From Serilophus lunatus (lineage: Eukaryota > Chordata > Aves > Passeriformes > Eurylaimidae), in NCBI GenBank assembly GCA_013399895.1, contig VXBA01000164.1, positions 930,250 to 994,249 on the forward strand: a stretch of 64,000 nucleotides of DNA, written 5' to 3'. This document shows positions 1 through 13,893 of this stretch, in pieces. The notes beneath the pieces are model-generated. The model saw nothing but the letters and a program-made list of their open reading frames with translations, searched no databases and was not told the DNA's origin. Numbering within the stretch: the first letter of the stretch is position 1; every line of letters starts with the position of its first letter. The position numbers and the translations under genes are program-made.

Positions 1-2299
1 TTCCATGTGAGCAAACATGTCTTGAACAGATACACTAAGCTGGTTCCTCAACCAGAAAGAGCTACCATGACAATCCACTCTACCTCCAAGTACTACTGCC
101 ACTGCCGGAGGGCTTCCGCAGGCACAGCTGTGGTGAGGAGGGACAAATCACAAGCCTGTCTAACGCAGCCAGGTTGGCAAAACTTTGTTGGTTTTTAAAA
201 TGTCACTGAAAAACTCAGTGCCTGCAGTTCTCCCCTGAGCACCCTAAACTATTGTGCATTTTCATTCTGCAAAGTAAAAACACAAATCTCCCTCTGTAAC
301 AAAATCCAAAGCCGTTTCATGGTAGAAACAGGACCACAAACCGGAGCACTGCTCCCTTTTCAAAAGCCGGCAGAAGCAAGATTTGCTGTGATTTCAAACA
401 CATTTTCTCACTGCAGTAGTATTTCAGATGTTACAGATGCACTACGAACCACAAAAATGCTAAATCTACACACATCGCTTACAGAAGAGATTATTTAATT
501 GAAGCTCTATGCCACGAGAAAATACCTAAAATAAAAAATTCTGGGCTTGCTGAAATCTGGAGAAAACCTCAAATGTCTAAAGTAAGTCCAAAAAGCCATG
601 TTGAACACTGCAATAATACAAAGTCTGGTAAGGGCCTGTTATCGCTTGTTAACTGCTTTGACATGAGATTAGGAGAAGGTTAGAAAGGTTAGAAAATGCC
701 AGATGTAGGAGATATTTTATAGGGAAAAAGCACATAAAAAACCCAAAAGGAACTTGAGATAAAGAAAGAAAATGCTAGACTGAGAAACTGCCTGAAAAAT
801 CAAGGAAGACTTAAATGCACTAATTTTTTGCTCTGTCTGAAACTGTTGAAAATCAGTTTGATCAGCCAGTCAAGAAGATTACACTGATGTCAAGGCAATG
901 ACAGAATTATATAAATGAAGAAAACAGTGATGGGTCCAATCCCTTCCCTGGGTGAATGAAGGAGTCCTGCAGAAGGCAGGTGTGGCAGGAAAGGCAAGCA
1001 GCTTTCAAGTTATTCTCAGCCAAGTCGAAAATAAGAAAGGACTATAGTGTAGCCGAAGGGCAAAGCTTCAAGTTAGAAAAAAAAAAATCCAAATATATCT
1101 TAACACAAACTTAGTGAAATCAATACATCAATAATTACAAATTTAATGGTTCAGTAAATTCCATTATGATTCAATGTAAATTTTCTTCAAAAGGCAGAGA
1201 ATAGGTCCAACCAGGACTCACAGTGGCTGTCTCCTCTTAGGTACCTTCAACCAACAGCTGCCATCTCATTTCTGAGGCTTGGAATTCAATCACGTTTCCT
1301 TCGGAAATTCACAAAACCTTATACTATCCTCACGCTGAAAATAATTGTATGATCCTGGGAAAGGTGAGTGCTTAGGTTGACAATCAGTATAGTGTGCAAG
1401 ACTTGGGGACAAAGATGGATACAAACGCATATTTGGGGCATCAGAAGCCCTTGGGAAGGGTAAGTGTTGAAGTCCTGTCTCTTAGGTCTGCAGAAGTCCT
1501 GGTATGAGCTGAGCTGGTAAGGAAGCAATGATACAAGTATGAACTGAGATGGCAAGAGATGAGCCACTATGACTGTACAGGGCAGGAGGCTGGATGAAAT
1601 TGATGCACGCCATCACAACCTGCTTTTGGGTTTCATCCCGTCAAATGAGAATTCCCACACAAGGAGAACAGAGAGAAAATAAAAGGACAGTTAGAGGCAC
1701 TGGACATTAAGGAGTCACTCATGTTTGCTGACAGCTGTGTTGAAATGAAGAAATGCCACGTCACTTACCAAGAAAAGCACTTCATCCTTTTGTTGTCATT
1801 TTGTCTACAGAAATTCTCTTACAGTTTCAGTGTGATAAAAGCAATTAGCAAAACTCACTCAAATGAAAAAAGAAGAGTCTCATTAGCCCAGCTTACCCTC
1901 TGAGCATAGCAATGGGAATTCATAAGGACAGTTACTAAACACTGCAGTGTATTTTTTGAACAGCAAAAAAGAAAACTGAGAAATCAAACAAAAAAAGCAC
2001 TCTAATATCCAGCAGAAAAAAATGGATGATACAAAACAAAGCCTGCTGAAAAAGCAAGGAGTGATAAACACAGACTTTATCCTTCAGTGACATAAACCTA
2101 GTGCTATGCACCAGCCAAACTCTGCAGGCAGGTTGTAATGATTACTAACAAACTGCAATAGGGCCTAAGGACCTTACCTGTATAACAGAATCCAACTGTG
2201 CTAGTTGCTTTCCATATACAGAGCAGTTTTGAGAAATGTAGCATGTAAAGTCACATTTATTGAGGCTGCTTTGGCCAGCTCAACCTTGGAAAATGAAAG
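1..2299. other. gene-free AT-rich DNA
   Basis: No gene is supported here. The longest open frames are 60 to 82 codons on either strand, with no recognisable domain and no convincing flanking splice sites. There are short A-runs (for example around 1,080) but no repeat family that I recognise. If the leftward transcript suggested at the CpG island is real, this would be intron, but nothing in the sequence proves it. Confidence 0.6.
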
Positions 2300-2499
2300 A
2301 GGTGCTCACTGGAACAAATATCCCACGGAAGCTGTGGAGGGCCCATTCCTGGAAGTGTTCAAGGCCAGGTTAGATGTGGCTTTGAGCAACGTGGTCTAGT
2401 GAAAGGTGTCCCTGCCCATAGCAGGAGAGTTGGAACCAGATATCTTTAAGGCCTCTTCCAATAAAAACCATTCTGTTTCTATGATTCTGTTATTCTGTA
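2300..2499 (+). repeat. CR1 LINE fragment, 3-prime end
   Basis: This is the 3-prime end of a chicken-repeat-1 (CR1) non-LTR retrotransposon in plus orientation. The frame ending at the TAG at 2,397-2,399 reads FLEVFKARLDVALSNVV, the usual C-terminus of the CR1 reverse-transcriptase ORF. The short 3-prime UTR follows, with the typical wording 'ggtgtccctgcccatagcag' and a tail of degenerate ATTCTATG octamers ending near 2,499. Nothing recognisable as CR1 is seen upstream of about 2,300, so the copy is 5-prime truncated, as most CR1 copies are. It is dead: only about 33 codons of the enzyme remain. Confidence 0.92.
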
Positions 2500-5400
2500 C
2501 TGACCTGGCAGTAAAATTCATACTTCAGCAGGCAATCAACTAATCTGTCCTCTCCACAATCTAGAGAAGATAACTGATTGCCACAAGCAGGACACACTTT
2601 CCAGTACCTTGCTGCCTTTAAGAAGAGGACTTGATGTTTTCAACAAAAAGTAGGAAGAACCATCTGACACAGCAGGGCTGAAGCTGCAGCTGTAACTGCT
2701 CAATGCACCTGGGACTAAACAGGATACCAGAGGTAAAAATGGTTGTGGGTGGCAACAGCAGGGATTTTGTCACGCAGAGCCTTGAGTCCTGCTCACTGGG
2801 AAAAAGCTACAGGGGGTGAAAATGTACTGCATATATGGGGATCCCTAGGGTAGCCTTCACTTCAGAAGCCACCATCTTCATAGCCCACACGTGGATTTTC
2901 ATCTTCCAATCATCTCCAACACTGCAGTCATTCACTGAGAAGTGAGCCTGGTGTGCACTTTTCAATGCAATGACTAAGGGATCAAAACCATATCTCTGTT
3001 GGACATTTCCAATACCACCAATTATATACAACGTTACAAGTATATGCACACGGGAGGGTTTCTTTCACGTGGTCTGATGACAGAAACTATCTGATGTTCC
3101 AAAATCAGCACACTGCACTTGTACTGAAAACAATTCCAAGAAAAACCCTCCTGGGCTTTAAGTTTGATGAAACAAATGGCATCACTACAGTTTACATAGC
3201 TTCATCCCTCAAATTTCTACTGTACACAGTGCATTTGAGACTCTGGAACTACTGCAACTCAATTGGGAGGCGTGAGGTCACACATATTGCCTGAGTTCTA
3301 AACAATAGTCTCAGAGATACTGTTAATAACAAGATATACTGAAATAGAGTGCAAAACAAAACAAACAAGATGGTTTTTTATGTCTGAGCAAAAAATGAAG
3401 CATTGGTTTATCTGACCCCATCTAAATTATCTCTGGTTTCTACAGTCTTGGTTAAAAAAATTGGCTGATCTTCTTCCCAAAACAATCAAGCAAGCATGCA
3501 ATGCAGAGACAACAGAGCAGCAAGCAGGGCACATACACTGGTCCAGTTAAACCTTCTTGCAGTGGGGAGAAAACATAAAAAGTTGCTTCAATCTATACTA
3601 AACTGCCATCGAGGCACAAGTAAAAAGATGTGTCAGATGAATTTGCCTGGGCCTTTAAGCAGGTATTTATTTGCAACAGCAGTATTCAATAACTTGAACA
3701 GGAGATGACCTTGTTTGTTTGTTCTGGATGACAGTATCTCTTTCATCACTTTTAGTTAAATCTTTTCAATGTTTAAATGTATGCATCTATTAATGAGATG
3801 AAATCCACCCCCCTTTCTAAAAGTGAAAACAGAATGGTAAGAACAATCTACTGGGTAAGTACTGGCCTACTCATTCCTCAAAGGAAAAAAATAAACCAAA
3901 GGCAAGACATCTTTCCATGCACAATTTTAAGCACAATCGTGTTCAAGCATAATTTAACATAGCTAACACAGAAGACATTCCAATGGCCTAGACTATGTGG
4001 GAGGTAAGACTGGATGGGTCAGAACAACTGTGCTTTATGGGACTTCTGTTCCCAAGACAGAAAAACAAAGGTTTCCTTCTGCAAAGGAGATCATGAAGCC
4101 AGGAAATCTGAACTTTCTTTTGAGCCCAACAGATCTCAGCATTGTCTTATTTTAGCTTCTTACCACTGAACAGCCACAGCCTGCACAGTTTTATTTTAAA
4201 ATCTTCATAACAACAGGTTTTTAAGGCTCTAAATTTATTATAGCTGATGTGGTTCTATCTGAGGAAGTCCAAAGGTTATAAAAAAAAAATCCCTTCACTC
4301 ATAATGTGATAATACCAAGTAGGATCTAGAAGTGTTTTCACTACATAAGATGCAAGAAACTAAACAGCTTATAGAAGAAAAAATAATTCTGACTCACTCA
4401 CATATGCAAGATTTCTTTGAAGCATAATTATCATTTTTGCATCTTAAGGCACCAATGCCAGGAATTGAGCTGTCTGTTCATCCACAAAACCAGACACTGC
4501 GCAAGCAGCTGTTTCCCAAGCCACTGAACACTGACATACAGGGGGAACCTCTCCAGTCCCGCTGTGAACAATTCTATGTCGCTCCTTAACAGCGACAGAT
4601 AATTTAACCTGGCTTTAAAGGATATTACATGCAAGCTGCTAGTACACAAACTTCAAGTTTCCTTCATTTGGTCCTCAGAAGGAGCCTAGGCTCTGAACTT
4701 GGCTTATTGCACATGTTCCAGGGCCTGGAAAAGAATCTTCATCAGTCACATATACTCTGATGGCAACTGTTACTGAAAGGCATAAACATCTTTTGTGTAG
4801 TCATGCACTATAAGTTCAATTTCATTATCAGATACACACATCTATGTCCTACTGCTGGTGAATCAGAAACTTTCAGGCATGTATTTAAGGTTAAAAAGAG
4901 AACCACATACAAGCCTGCCCTCCTAGTACTTTAATTTTTTCCTCCCAGATATCAGTTGAGTGGCTTCATCATGTTTTACAATTGGTTCTTGGATGACTCC
5001 TGAACTGAGAGACATTTTCACTTGTGGTACAGCTACACAGCTGCTACTTTTTATACGGGAATCGCAGATGAACATTGCAGCGTGGGCTCTGGCAACACGC
5101 CTCACCCCCAGCTGTAGGTCTTGGAAATTTGCTATTTAAGCAAAACAGTTATCATGCTGAAAACTAACCTAGTCATCTTGAAATCTTTTAAAAATGTGAA
5201 AAAAATCCCATCCAACAGAATAAGAGAAGTTTGCGAAAAGAACATGGAAGAAACACATAATGCACTGGAAACATTTTACAAATACTGGTATCTACCGAAA
5301 CAAAAGTAAATCTTCCAGGGAGGCTTCTTCTGTCTTAATGAAGTATTAGTGCGAGCTGAGTAAGTATCACAGATCAATACCTGAACAACTGAAGGAAGGC

Positions 5401-8400
5401 CTTGTCATCAATCTGCTGTTTGAGGTATTTTCAGAGAAGCCTCCCAAATGCAACTACCAAAGCTCCTCATGCTGAAATACCAGCTGGAGAGATTTAGCGT
5501 GGCTATGATCTATCGCACACCAGAAGCTCTGAAGAGAAGCTACCGTAACCTAAAAAACCATTGCCAGCATTGAAGAGGAAAACATGGAGCAGTACTTTCC
5601 AGCTAGGGAAGTGATGACTGAACACTACTGTGGCATCAGGTGACTGGACCAGCACTGGAAGTCACTCAAATCTCTCTGAGGAGATGCTAGTAATTGCCTT
5701 CCCTTCAGTAAGCATCCTTCTTTTGTTAACCACATTAAATGAGAGTTTCTAAAAACAGGTTGGTTTTCCTTGGGGCCCTGCTAGAAAGTTGGAGACCATC
5801 TCCCTAAGGCTTTCAGAGACTACAGAATTACACTGTGACAAAGGAGCAGATCCACCCTTCTACTGGCATGCATGCAAGGGGAAAGAAAGAGTACAAAAAG
5901 ATTGAAATAATGACTTCTGAAATCACCAATTCTCTCTAAGTTCTGTCTACTGTGCTTGACCAGCAGTAGTTTCTCTTCTTAAGGAATATTTGGCTTCCTT
6001 TCGGTTTTGTTTTGTTTTTTTGAAGTAAACAGAGCTGCCACAGCTACTAATTGCAAAACTTCTGTGTTCTCACACAGTGCTGAAATGAGAAAATAACTTC
6101 TTTTTTAAATACCATATCACTTCAAAAAGTAATGAAAATGAAGCAACTTTCTAAGATCATTCAAAAAGTTCTAATTTTTTCAATCTTTTTAGGCGAGGCA
6201 AGTGGCAAGTAATGACCTCTTAGGAGAAATATAGGCAAGAATCTTATGAAAAGCAATGCAATGGGGTAAGCAAAGTGCAGGACACTAAGCGGTTTGCTGA
6301 TTTTTCTGGGGAGACACAATAAATCAGATAGACAACCAGACTTAGCAGTGCTGCTGCACTCTGCCTTAGACATCAGAAGCATATTGACTCATACAAATAA
6401 GAGCTCAAAGGGTGCAGAGGAAGGCTGTCAGCAAGGAAAATCAGTAGCTTGTGATAAACATGCACAAGCTCTGTGCTAGATCCCTGGGATGCCAAGGGCC
6501 AGGAAGGAGCCACCTCTTCAACCCCTCCCTATGGGCATGAGCCTAGAAGGTGCAGTGTTGCAGTTCAGGTTTTTACTTCAGTGTCAGAAAGAGACAGCTG
6601 GGTGGTGGAGAGGGTACTCCTCTAACATCCCATTTTAGCTTCATCTGTTCTTTCTTCATGTGCCTCCACAAGGCCTGAGCAAGCCACCCTGTAAGGACTC
6701 CACATATACTCTTCAAAATCAACAGGGATGTATTTTTTGCACTCAGCTACTACCTCCTACCACTAGGCCAGCAGTACGAGAGAGAGAGCATTATTTTTCT
6801 AAAGAACGCTGGAATATTGCTTAGGAACTACAAGACTAAATCACAAGAAGCACAACCATAGCATTTTTCTGCTGATTTGAATTACGAATAGAAAGTACGA
6901 GCAGTTAAGAGGAAACAAGATATGTTCTATATGAGAGCCAAGATTTTTTTTTCCTGACATGTGCCAAACAAGGAGAAGAAACAGAAGAATCTGGCACCAT
7001 TAAAAACAGTTTGTGGAGAAAGGGACTGAATATCTACAGCCAAGCTCCATGTGGTTTGTAAAGAGGAAACTTTTGTTTTATGGGACTCTCAGTCAGCCAA
7101 AATTCTCCCAGACGGCATGCAAATGGATATTAGCCTAAAAACCTACATGCTTCTTGTAGAAGGATCAGTAAACGGTGGGGAAAGAAAAAGAACACTACTC
7201 AAGTTTTAAATCAGAATTCAGTATCTGCCTCATGGTTGAAAAAGTTAGTTTACCAGACAGCTATAATGTCATACATATATGGTAAGTGTCTTGGAAAGGA
7301 AAGGCAGCAAGTTAAAGCACAAAACTAGAAGTCAGAAAAATGTGTTCCAAGCCTGGCTCCACTACCAAGGAGATCTATAAAACTTGGATAAAAGAAAAAA
7401 AAACTGCCAACTTAACAGTGAGATTTTCCTTAACTTCATATAGTGTATTAACATTGCACTTATGCTGTTTCTTTTAGCTTCTGTATTTCCTCCATTCCTT
7501 GGCATTACGATGCACCAAGTTAAATAAGTGACTAGATGGAGTACTAAGAACAGTCATTTTACTTTACCAGAACAAACCCTGCCTAACTTCTTCATCAAAA
7601 CCCTTGATTAAAAAAATAAAAAACAAACCCCAAACAATTTTATACAGGACCACAATTCTCATAACTGAGGCAAAACACTACAATGGCTGGCACGACCAAA
7701 CCAGCTTAGCTGAATATTGCATGAATACAGCACCTACAGCTTGTATTTCAGCATAGAGGAGAGAGGGAACAGACAGGCAACAGTTCCTCAGCACATGTTG
7801 AGTGGTTATACCACTGAAGAATGTTTTTCAGCTTCTCTGACAACTCTATGAGTGCCCAGTGAAGCATTTGTCTGCATTAGCTGTAAATCAGGAGACCACA
7901 CCGATTTCCAATTTACAGCAGGGGAAGTGAGGGGGAGCCCACAAGAAAAACTGCAAGCTTGGAACTTATCCAAGTCCCTGCATCACACTGAAGTCACTCC
8001 TCACTGGGGAAGCTAAGACTCAGCTAGCTTTGTGGGTCAAGACTCCAATAAGTCCTGTAGTCACGTGATGAGGTAGCTCTCTAGTTACATCACCAATGAT
8101 TAAAACATACCAAGTGGTAAATTTTGCCATCATGCTTAAAGGAGAAATAGTTAGCATTTGCCCCTTTGTGTCTTCCTTCACATCAGCCTTTATATGTAAC
8201 GTTTCAGCTAAGATTTGCCACCTAGCATGCTTTCTTCCTCTAAATATAGTGGTAAGCCTGAATGTAATTTTTGAAGCACTCAGTATTTGCTTGGGTTGTC
8301 CTCATTCATACCCCTAGGACTATCAACTTGGAGGAGGAACAGAAAGGTTAATCACTCAGAACTTTCTGTAAGATCTGTGCATTTGTGTACAGCGCTCTAG

Positions 8401-10067
8401 ATGGGCATCCAATGTTTCATGATGCACTGGAATAAGAGTTGAAAACAATTCTTAAATTCTCACCCTGTAGTTTTATTTCCTCCAAAGAATAAAGAACAGA
8501 AGAAAGCAAAATCCAGCATTCCAAATGAAAAAAAATTTACAGGCCTTTTCCACAAAAACATTGGAAGGGAAAAATACTGTAAAAGTAAAAATTATTGTAT
8601 TGTAGTGAGAAACCTGAAGTTCTTATGGACACTAAAAGTATCTCCACCCCACACACCCATATATTTACCAGGATGGCATCTACCAATGGGTTCTGGATAC
8701 TAATCAAGACCAGACCAGGTAAAAACTACAAAGCTGAACAACCCCCAACAAAGTAGGTCAAGAAAATTGAGAGGGAAGGGAAACTGTTGCTAGGTGGCAG
8801 TGTACCTTAAGCAAAGAATACTGTAAATCATAGATTATTAAGAAAGTTCATTATCTGCTAAAAGAGGTCTTGTCTTCAGCGTCATCTTCAAAGCTTCGAT
8901 GGGAAGCAGAACCCAAAATGTACATGATACCCAGTCTACACATCAGAAGGATAAGAAGCAGTACTGATTAAAAAAAAATTAAGAAAAACAAAAACCTGTC
9001 ATGAGACACACTACTATGTGAGACCCGTGACATAAGGGCTCTCCCAGGTCTATTAGTGCCATAAGAAAAAACAAAAGCCAGTGAACAGAGTCTTGTACAC
9101 CTTGAGAAGGCTATGGGTTTGCTTACTACATTTTATTCTACCTTCACTTAAGTTCTGACCAAAAGAAGCAAGCAAAGAAACAAGCTTCCACCACATCTTG
9201 GCACAGCAGTGAACAGTTGACAGAAAACCCAAGTGTGATGGTGAGAAAGAAAGGTTTTCTAAGGCTACTTAAGAAACAGAACTGTTACTTTTCTGCCTTA
9301 AACAGTTTCAGTCTTCAGCCCTTTTCAGAGTGAGAGCGGACAATGACAGTAAACAAAAGGGGTCATGAAAACGCAAGCACTCCCTAGAACTCCAATCAAA
9401 AGGACAGAGAAAAAGAACCTCTGTAGAAAGGTAAGAAGGAAGAGGCCAGATTTTTCTGGTATCCTTCTATCTGTCCTTCCTGATGTTCCCTCCAACTGAA
9501 AACTACCTTAACATATTGCCTAAATTAGCAGAAGTGGTAAAAAAGACAGGCTGATGACATCTTGTGAACTACAATTCACTTGGTAAGAGAGCTGTTAGCA
9601 AGCTCACAGCTTGTCACAGAGAAGGATAAGATGTTCTTGAAGGGAAAGATGAAATCTATATACTTTTCAACAATATCTGTCTGGGTTCAAGAGAGCAATT
9701 TTGGGGAAAAGTATCTTAGATGAACAAGATTGTATAGATTGGAGGTATTTTAGAGGATGGAATAAAATGAAAAAATGAAAGGCACTTTGCTCCAACAAGG
9801 CTTTAAATCCGTAACTCAGGTCACAGCAAAATCCTGAGAAAATTAATTTTTCTTCTGTTGACTTTAATCTACGATTATACTGTTTATTTGTGTTTTTTTT
9901 AAATACCATATTCTGATGCATTGCAGAAACAATCTATTAGAATATCTAACACAGCACAGGAATTCCTATACTGCTGTGCTATGAAACCCACACATGTATC
10001 ATTCCTCGCAAGCAATCCTGACTGTGAAGATCATTTTTAATAATTAAAATACCTACTCTACCCTACA
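2500..10067. other. gene-free AT-rich DNA
   Basis: About 7.5 kb with no gene I can support. Open frames are all below 85 codons and match no family I know. Around 7,890-7,990 there is a weak resemblance to a MIR SINE core, too poor to call. Around 5,540-5,640 a short stretch reads without stops for about 25 codons, but the frames on both sides are broken. Low-complexity A-runs are scattered through the span. It is probably intronic or intergenic. Confidence 0.6.
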
Positions 10068-10330
10068 GATTTATAGAGTGGTTTGTATTGGAAAGGACCT
10101 TAAGGATCATCTAGTTCCAATCCTCTGGCACGGGCTTGGACACATTCCACTAGACCAGGTGGCTCAAAGCCCATCCAACCTGCCCTTGAACACTTCCAGG
10201 GATGGGGCATCCACAACTTCTCTGGACAACCTCTTCCAGTATCTCACCACTCTCACCATAAAGAATTTCTTCCTAATGTGTAATCTACCTTCTCTCATTT
10301 TTAAAGCCACAGAATTACAGAGGGAATAAT
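10068..10330 (-). repeat. CR1 LINE fragment, minus strand
   Basis: The plus strand reads 'ggaaaggaccttaaggatca', the reverse complement of the conserved CR1 3-prime UTR, so the element lies on the minus strand. In the minus-strand frame the residues SREVVDAPSLEVFKGRLDGL are the C-terminus of CR1 ORF2, preceded by a recognisable RLHIRKKFFMVRVVRYWKRL block. The 3-prime octamer tail is eroded to 'ttatagagtgg' at 10,070. The copy is 5-prime truncated at about 10,330. Substitutions in the tail suggest an older insertion than the copy at 41.8 kb. Confidence 0.92.
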
Positions 10331-13010
10331 TTTTGCAAACCCTTTCTCTCATTGGATGTGTGTTAACTTTCCAAATAGTTATAAAACTCTGACAAATATT
10401 TCCAGGTTCAATCTGTATTTTTTCATCCAAGAAACTTTGGGATTCAAACCTCAGGAGAAGGATCACATTTCAATAGATAAATACAGACACAACAACCTTT
10501 GTTCCCCTTCTCTCCACTGTCGCCTTCCCCAAAGACAGTTGTTTTAATTTGTGGTCAGCCTGAGCCTCTTCCAAGTAATTTTTTTGCAGCATCTGCCCCA
10601 CAAGGAGAGAGTCAGAGAATACCCCAGCCTCATGCACAAGCTGTTGGTTACAATCTGTGACCATTTTCAGCCATGGACATGCAATAAAAAAGATGCAGCC
10701 AAAAATAAGCATCAATTTGAGCAAGCAAAAGTGAAACAGTACTACACCTATCAAAGTCAGTAGGAAAAAGCCACTATGGATCTTGAGGACCCTTCACTGA
10801 CTTGGGCAGCATCACTGCTGGAAGAGGAGCAGGATTTGGCTTCACCTGCCACCTCGCCTTATGCTCCATGAAGAAATTAGGGAAAAAACAGTTTGAAAAC
10901 ATACAAAAAAACCCCCAAACACATAAAATTGGGGCTGACTTAGACATTTTATGAAGGCAAAAGAGAATAATCTGTACAGTCTTCAAGCTAGGAAGGCATT
11001 AGCTTTTGCCATAGCAGAAATACTTCTGTGCAGCAGCTCAAAGGAAGTTTTCTCTGGAGAAAATACATTCCCCAGCAAACAGCCTAGATAGGCTTTTCTC
11101 TATTAACCAGTAAGAAGGAGATCTCTCTATAGCATGCAGAACACACAGAGACTCATTTGATATTGAAGTTTAACTCAAGATAAATTTTTCTGGGATTATG
11201 GAAACTTTTGTTCTACTTCTGTTTCTTCACCATCTGTGATACAAAACCTGGCAAAGACTCTAATTAGTTCTCTTTGTGTTATTACTGCCACAAGCAATCA
11301 AATGATAAACATCTATACAAAAGGAAATTCCTCTTCCTTTCCACCCTGTCTCTAAAGAGCCAATCTAAATACTTCAATAAGAAAACCGGTACTGAACTCA
11401 CCCTGAAATCTTGTAATGCCAGAAAAGACCAGCTTTATCACAGAAAATGGCAATGGCAGACTAAGTCAATAAACACCTCTTGTGATAAAATCATTTCTCC
11501 AGAAACAAGCACTCAGCCTGAGAGGAATCAAGCAGAAGTGCCTCGCACCAAGAAAGGTGAAATCCTGAATTATCTGCTTAAGAAACATCAGTGATGGATT
11601 TAGGGAGTTCTCTTCTCCGGGATATACAAACCCTTATAAGGCTCCTAGATGCGTAACATTCAGAGCCACAAAGGTGGTTGTGCTTTGCCTGCTTTGAGCA
11701 GGACAGAGCCAACATCCAGCAAAACAAACGCACCAAACTCTGAAGTGCAACTTAGCACTCCGTGTTGTTTATTTACTAACTTAAACTCTTCATTTACAGA
11801 CACACACATTTGGCTACTGTGTCTATCCTGATAGAACCCATGCACGGCTGTGTTTAAGATGTCGAATTTTATTATTTTGCTCAAGTTTATGTCGGTACCT
11901 TAAACACAACAATCCTCTCCTACGAGTTTCCACACTGGTACAAGCCATACCAACATTAGGGCACATGAAATAGCAACATTTTTTCTAGCATAGGCAAACG
12001 CCACTGTTTCTGTTTCTGTGCAAATGGGTGTGATCCAGGGATATAACCTTGACTTTGGCATTTAGTTATGCAGTAACTGACCAACAGTCCCTTTGTCAAC
12101 AGGTTCCCAAATGTTTACAGTGGATTCCTAAGGGGAGAGGTAGCCCCACCTGCTGCTTAACAAACCCTGCCTCGGTTTATTAGATTTAAATAGAAAAAAG
12201 GGAAAGAACAAATGTGTCATGTGGAGAACACGTGGGGATGGATAAAATTGCACTAATCTGAGAAGCAGAAACTAACCCTATCCCTATTTTTTAATCCACT
12301 GCACCCTTGGTACAGCTTCTCTTCCTACACATCAGAAATGTCTGTTGAAGACACCCAGGCTGCTCCCAGGCACCTCTCCAGACCATGCATAACTTCTTTT
12401 CTTCCTTTATGCTAAAAGAAAAAAATTAATTGCACATTTTATTGGAGAAGGATAGTACCTCAACACCAACACCTTATGCTGAGGGCTGCACTCCACAGAG
12501 ATTGATGTGTTTTTCCACTTGTTATTTCCAGTTGCTTGTATGCTAGTGCTTTGTATCCTTCTTTGAGAAACAGCACAGGATTTATAGTTTATTAATCAAA
12601 CAGAAGTTTGGGGTTTTGGGCAATACAGAACACCTTCTTGCTGAGGCCTCCTGTATAGTATCATTCTCCTGTGGCACAAATGTCCAAACAATTTTGTTGT
12701 AAACTGTACAGTGCACTTAAAAAACTCTACAGCCACAAGGGCTATAAAAATAAGTCAAAATGGGTTCTTTGATCCTTTTTGTCTACCATTCACATCTGGC
12801 TGGAAACTTACCAAGCAAGAGCTTTGCCTGTTTCCATTTCCAAAAATTCAGTATTGTTACAATTCTCCTACAACTTCAGCTAATGACAGAACAATTTTAT
12901 AATATGGCTGAACCAGTGTAACAGCTTCTAGCCTTAAAATGACACCCAATGTCCTTTAGCCTGACCACGTCCTTATGATGTTCTTTAGCAAGCTAGACTT
13001 GAAGCAAACT
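10331..13010. other. gene-free AT-rich DNA
   Basis: No gene is supported. The minus strand at 10,470-10,754 has a 94-codon open frame and the plus strand at 11,274-11,594 a 106-codon frame. Neither shows a recognisable domain or convincing splice sites. Other frames are short. It may be part of the first intron of a leftward gene starting at the CpG island, which is inference only. Confidence 0.55.
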
Positions 13011-13051
13011 AGACTTGGTTTAACTCCAAAAAGAGACTTGGTTTAACTCCA
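13011..13051. repeat. 18-bp direct repeat, 23-bp period
   Basis: The 18-mer agacttggtttaactcca occurs twice, at 13,011-13,028 and 13,034-13,051, separated by five bases. A partial third copy of the core, 'ctagactt', lies just upstream at 12,993-13,000. This looks like a small local tandem duplication about 0.4 kb from the CpG island edge. No function is visible. Confidence 0.85.
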
Positions 13052-13070
13052 TGGAGAGTCAGATAAGCAA

Positions 13071-13102
13071 CTGGGAGGAGGAGGAGGAGGAAGAGGAAGA
13101 GT
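13071..13102. repeat. GGA/GAA purine microsatellite
   Basis: A run of GGA triplets passing into GAA-type triplets on the plus strand ('gggaggaggaggaggaggaa' and onward). It is a short purine-only tract near the edge of the promoter island and is likely variable in length. Confidence 0.85.
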
Positions 13103-13878
13103 AACCAGTCAAGGAGCAACTATCCATTAAACTGAGCTGAAGCATGAAGCTGCATCACAGATTACTCTTTCAAGTAGTTTCTTATGGGATGACCCAAACA
13201 CTGGGATCATCAGCTGCAGAACATACACTGAAGAGCATCAATTACTAGCTTCACTTGATCAAGCATTTAACTTCATCAAGTGAAAAACACCTGTGAAAAT
13301 GTTAGACTATAAAGGAACAGGTGTTCAGAAACAAAAAGTGTGGTTTCAGACAGTGCTTCTTTCCCCTCAAAGAACCTGTAAGTTCTTCTTAAAAGTGTCC
13401 CAGAACACGTACGTATCTTCTATGAGCCCCTAGATCGTATAGTTGAAAGAAACGGAAGGCAACAACGTGAGATACACTAATAGAAGTCACTACAATGTCC
13501 GTGACCGGAGCTACTCATCACACCGAGAGGTGCCAGCGGGGACCGGTGTCGCAACCCGGCAGCAGCAGCAGGTTGGGCTGTCCGGGCTGGGTCCCTCCCG
13601 CTCCATGCGGCGCACTGCTCACGTTGAGGTTCTCAGCAAACCCCTGGGTCACGTATGTTCACACGTGCCAAACTTCTCCGAGTCTGGCTACGGGCTACGT
13701 GCTCCGTGCACGCACCTCCTTGCGGAGCGCGGGCTTCCACGTACGTACAGAAGGCGAGACCAGACTCCCACGTGCTGGCGGCCGCTCCCGCCCGCGGAGA
13801 GGAGAAGAGCTGCCGCCGTCGCCGCCCCCATCGCACCTCCCCGGCTCCCCCGTCCCTGGTCCCTCGCCCCCCGCCCGG

Positions 13879-13879
13879 N
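13879..13879. other. single ambiguous base (N)
   Basis: One isolated N lies inside the GC-rich block, about 100 bases from the main gap. It shows that read coverage or quality was poor across the island, so small indels nearby are possible and reading frames here should be treated with care. Confidence 0.99.
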
Positions 13880-13893
13880 CCCCGCCCCGGTAC

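Noticed and set aside
7890..7990. Second possible MIR-like core
   Set aside because: Only one short block resembles MIR and the later blocks do not line up.
10470..10754. 94-codon minus-strand frame just upstream of a minus-strand CR1 end
   Set aside because: It does not match CR1 and is separated from the recognisable CR1 end, so it is neither LINE coding sequence nor a known gene.
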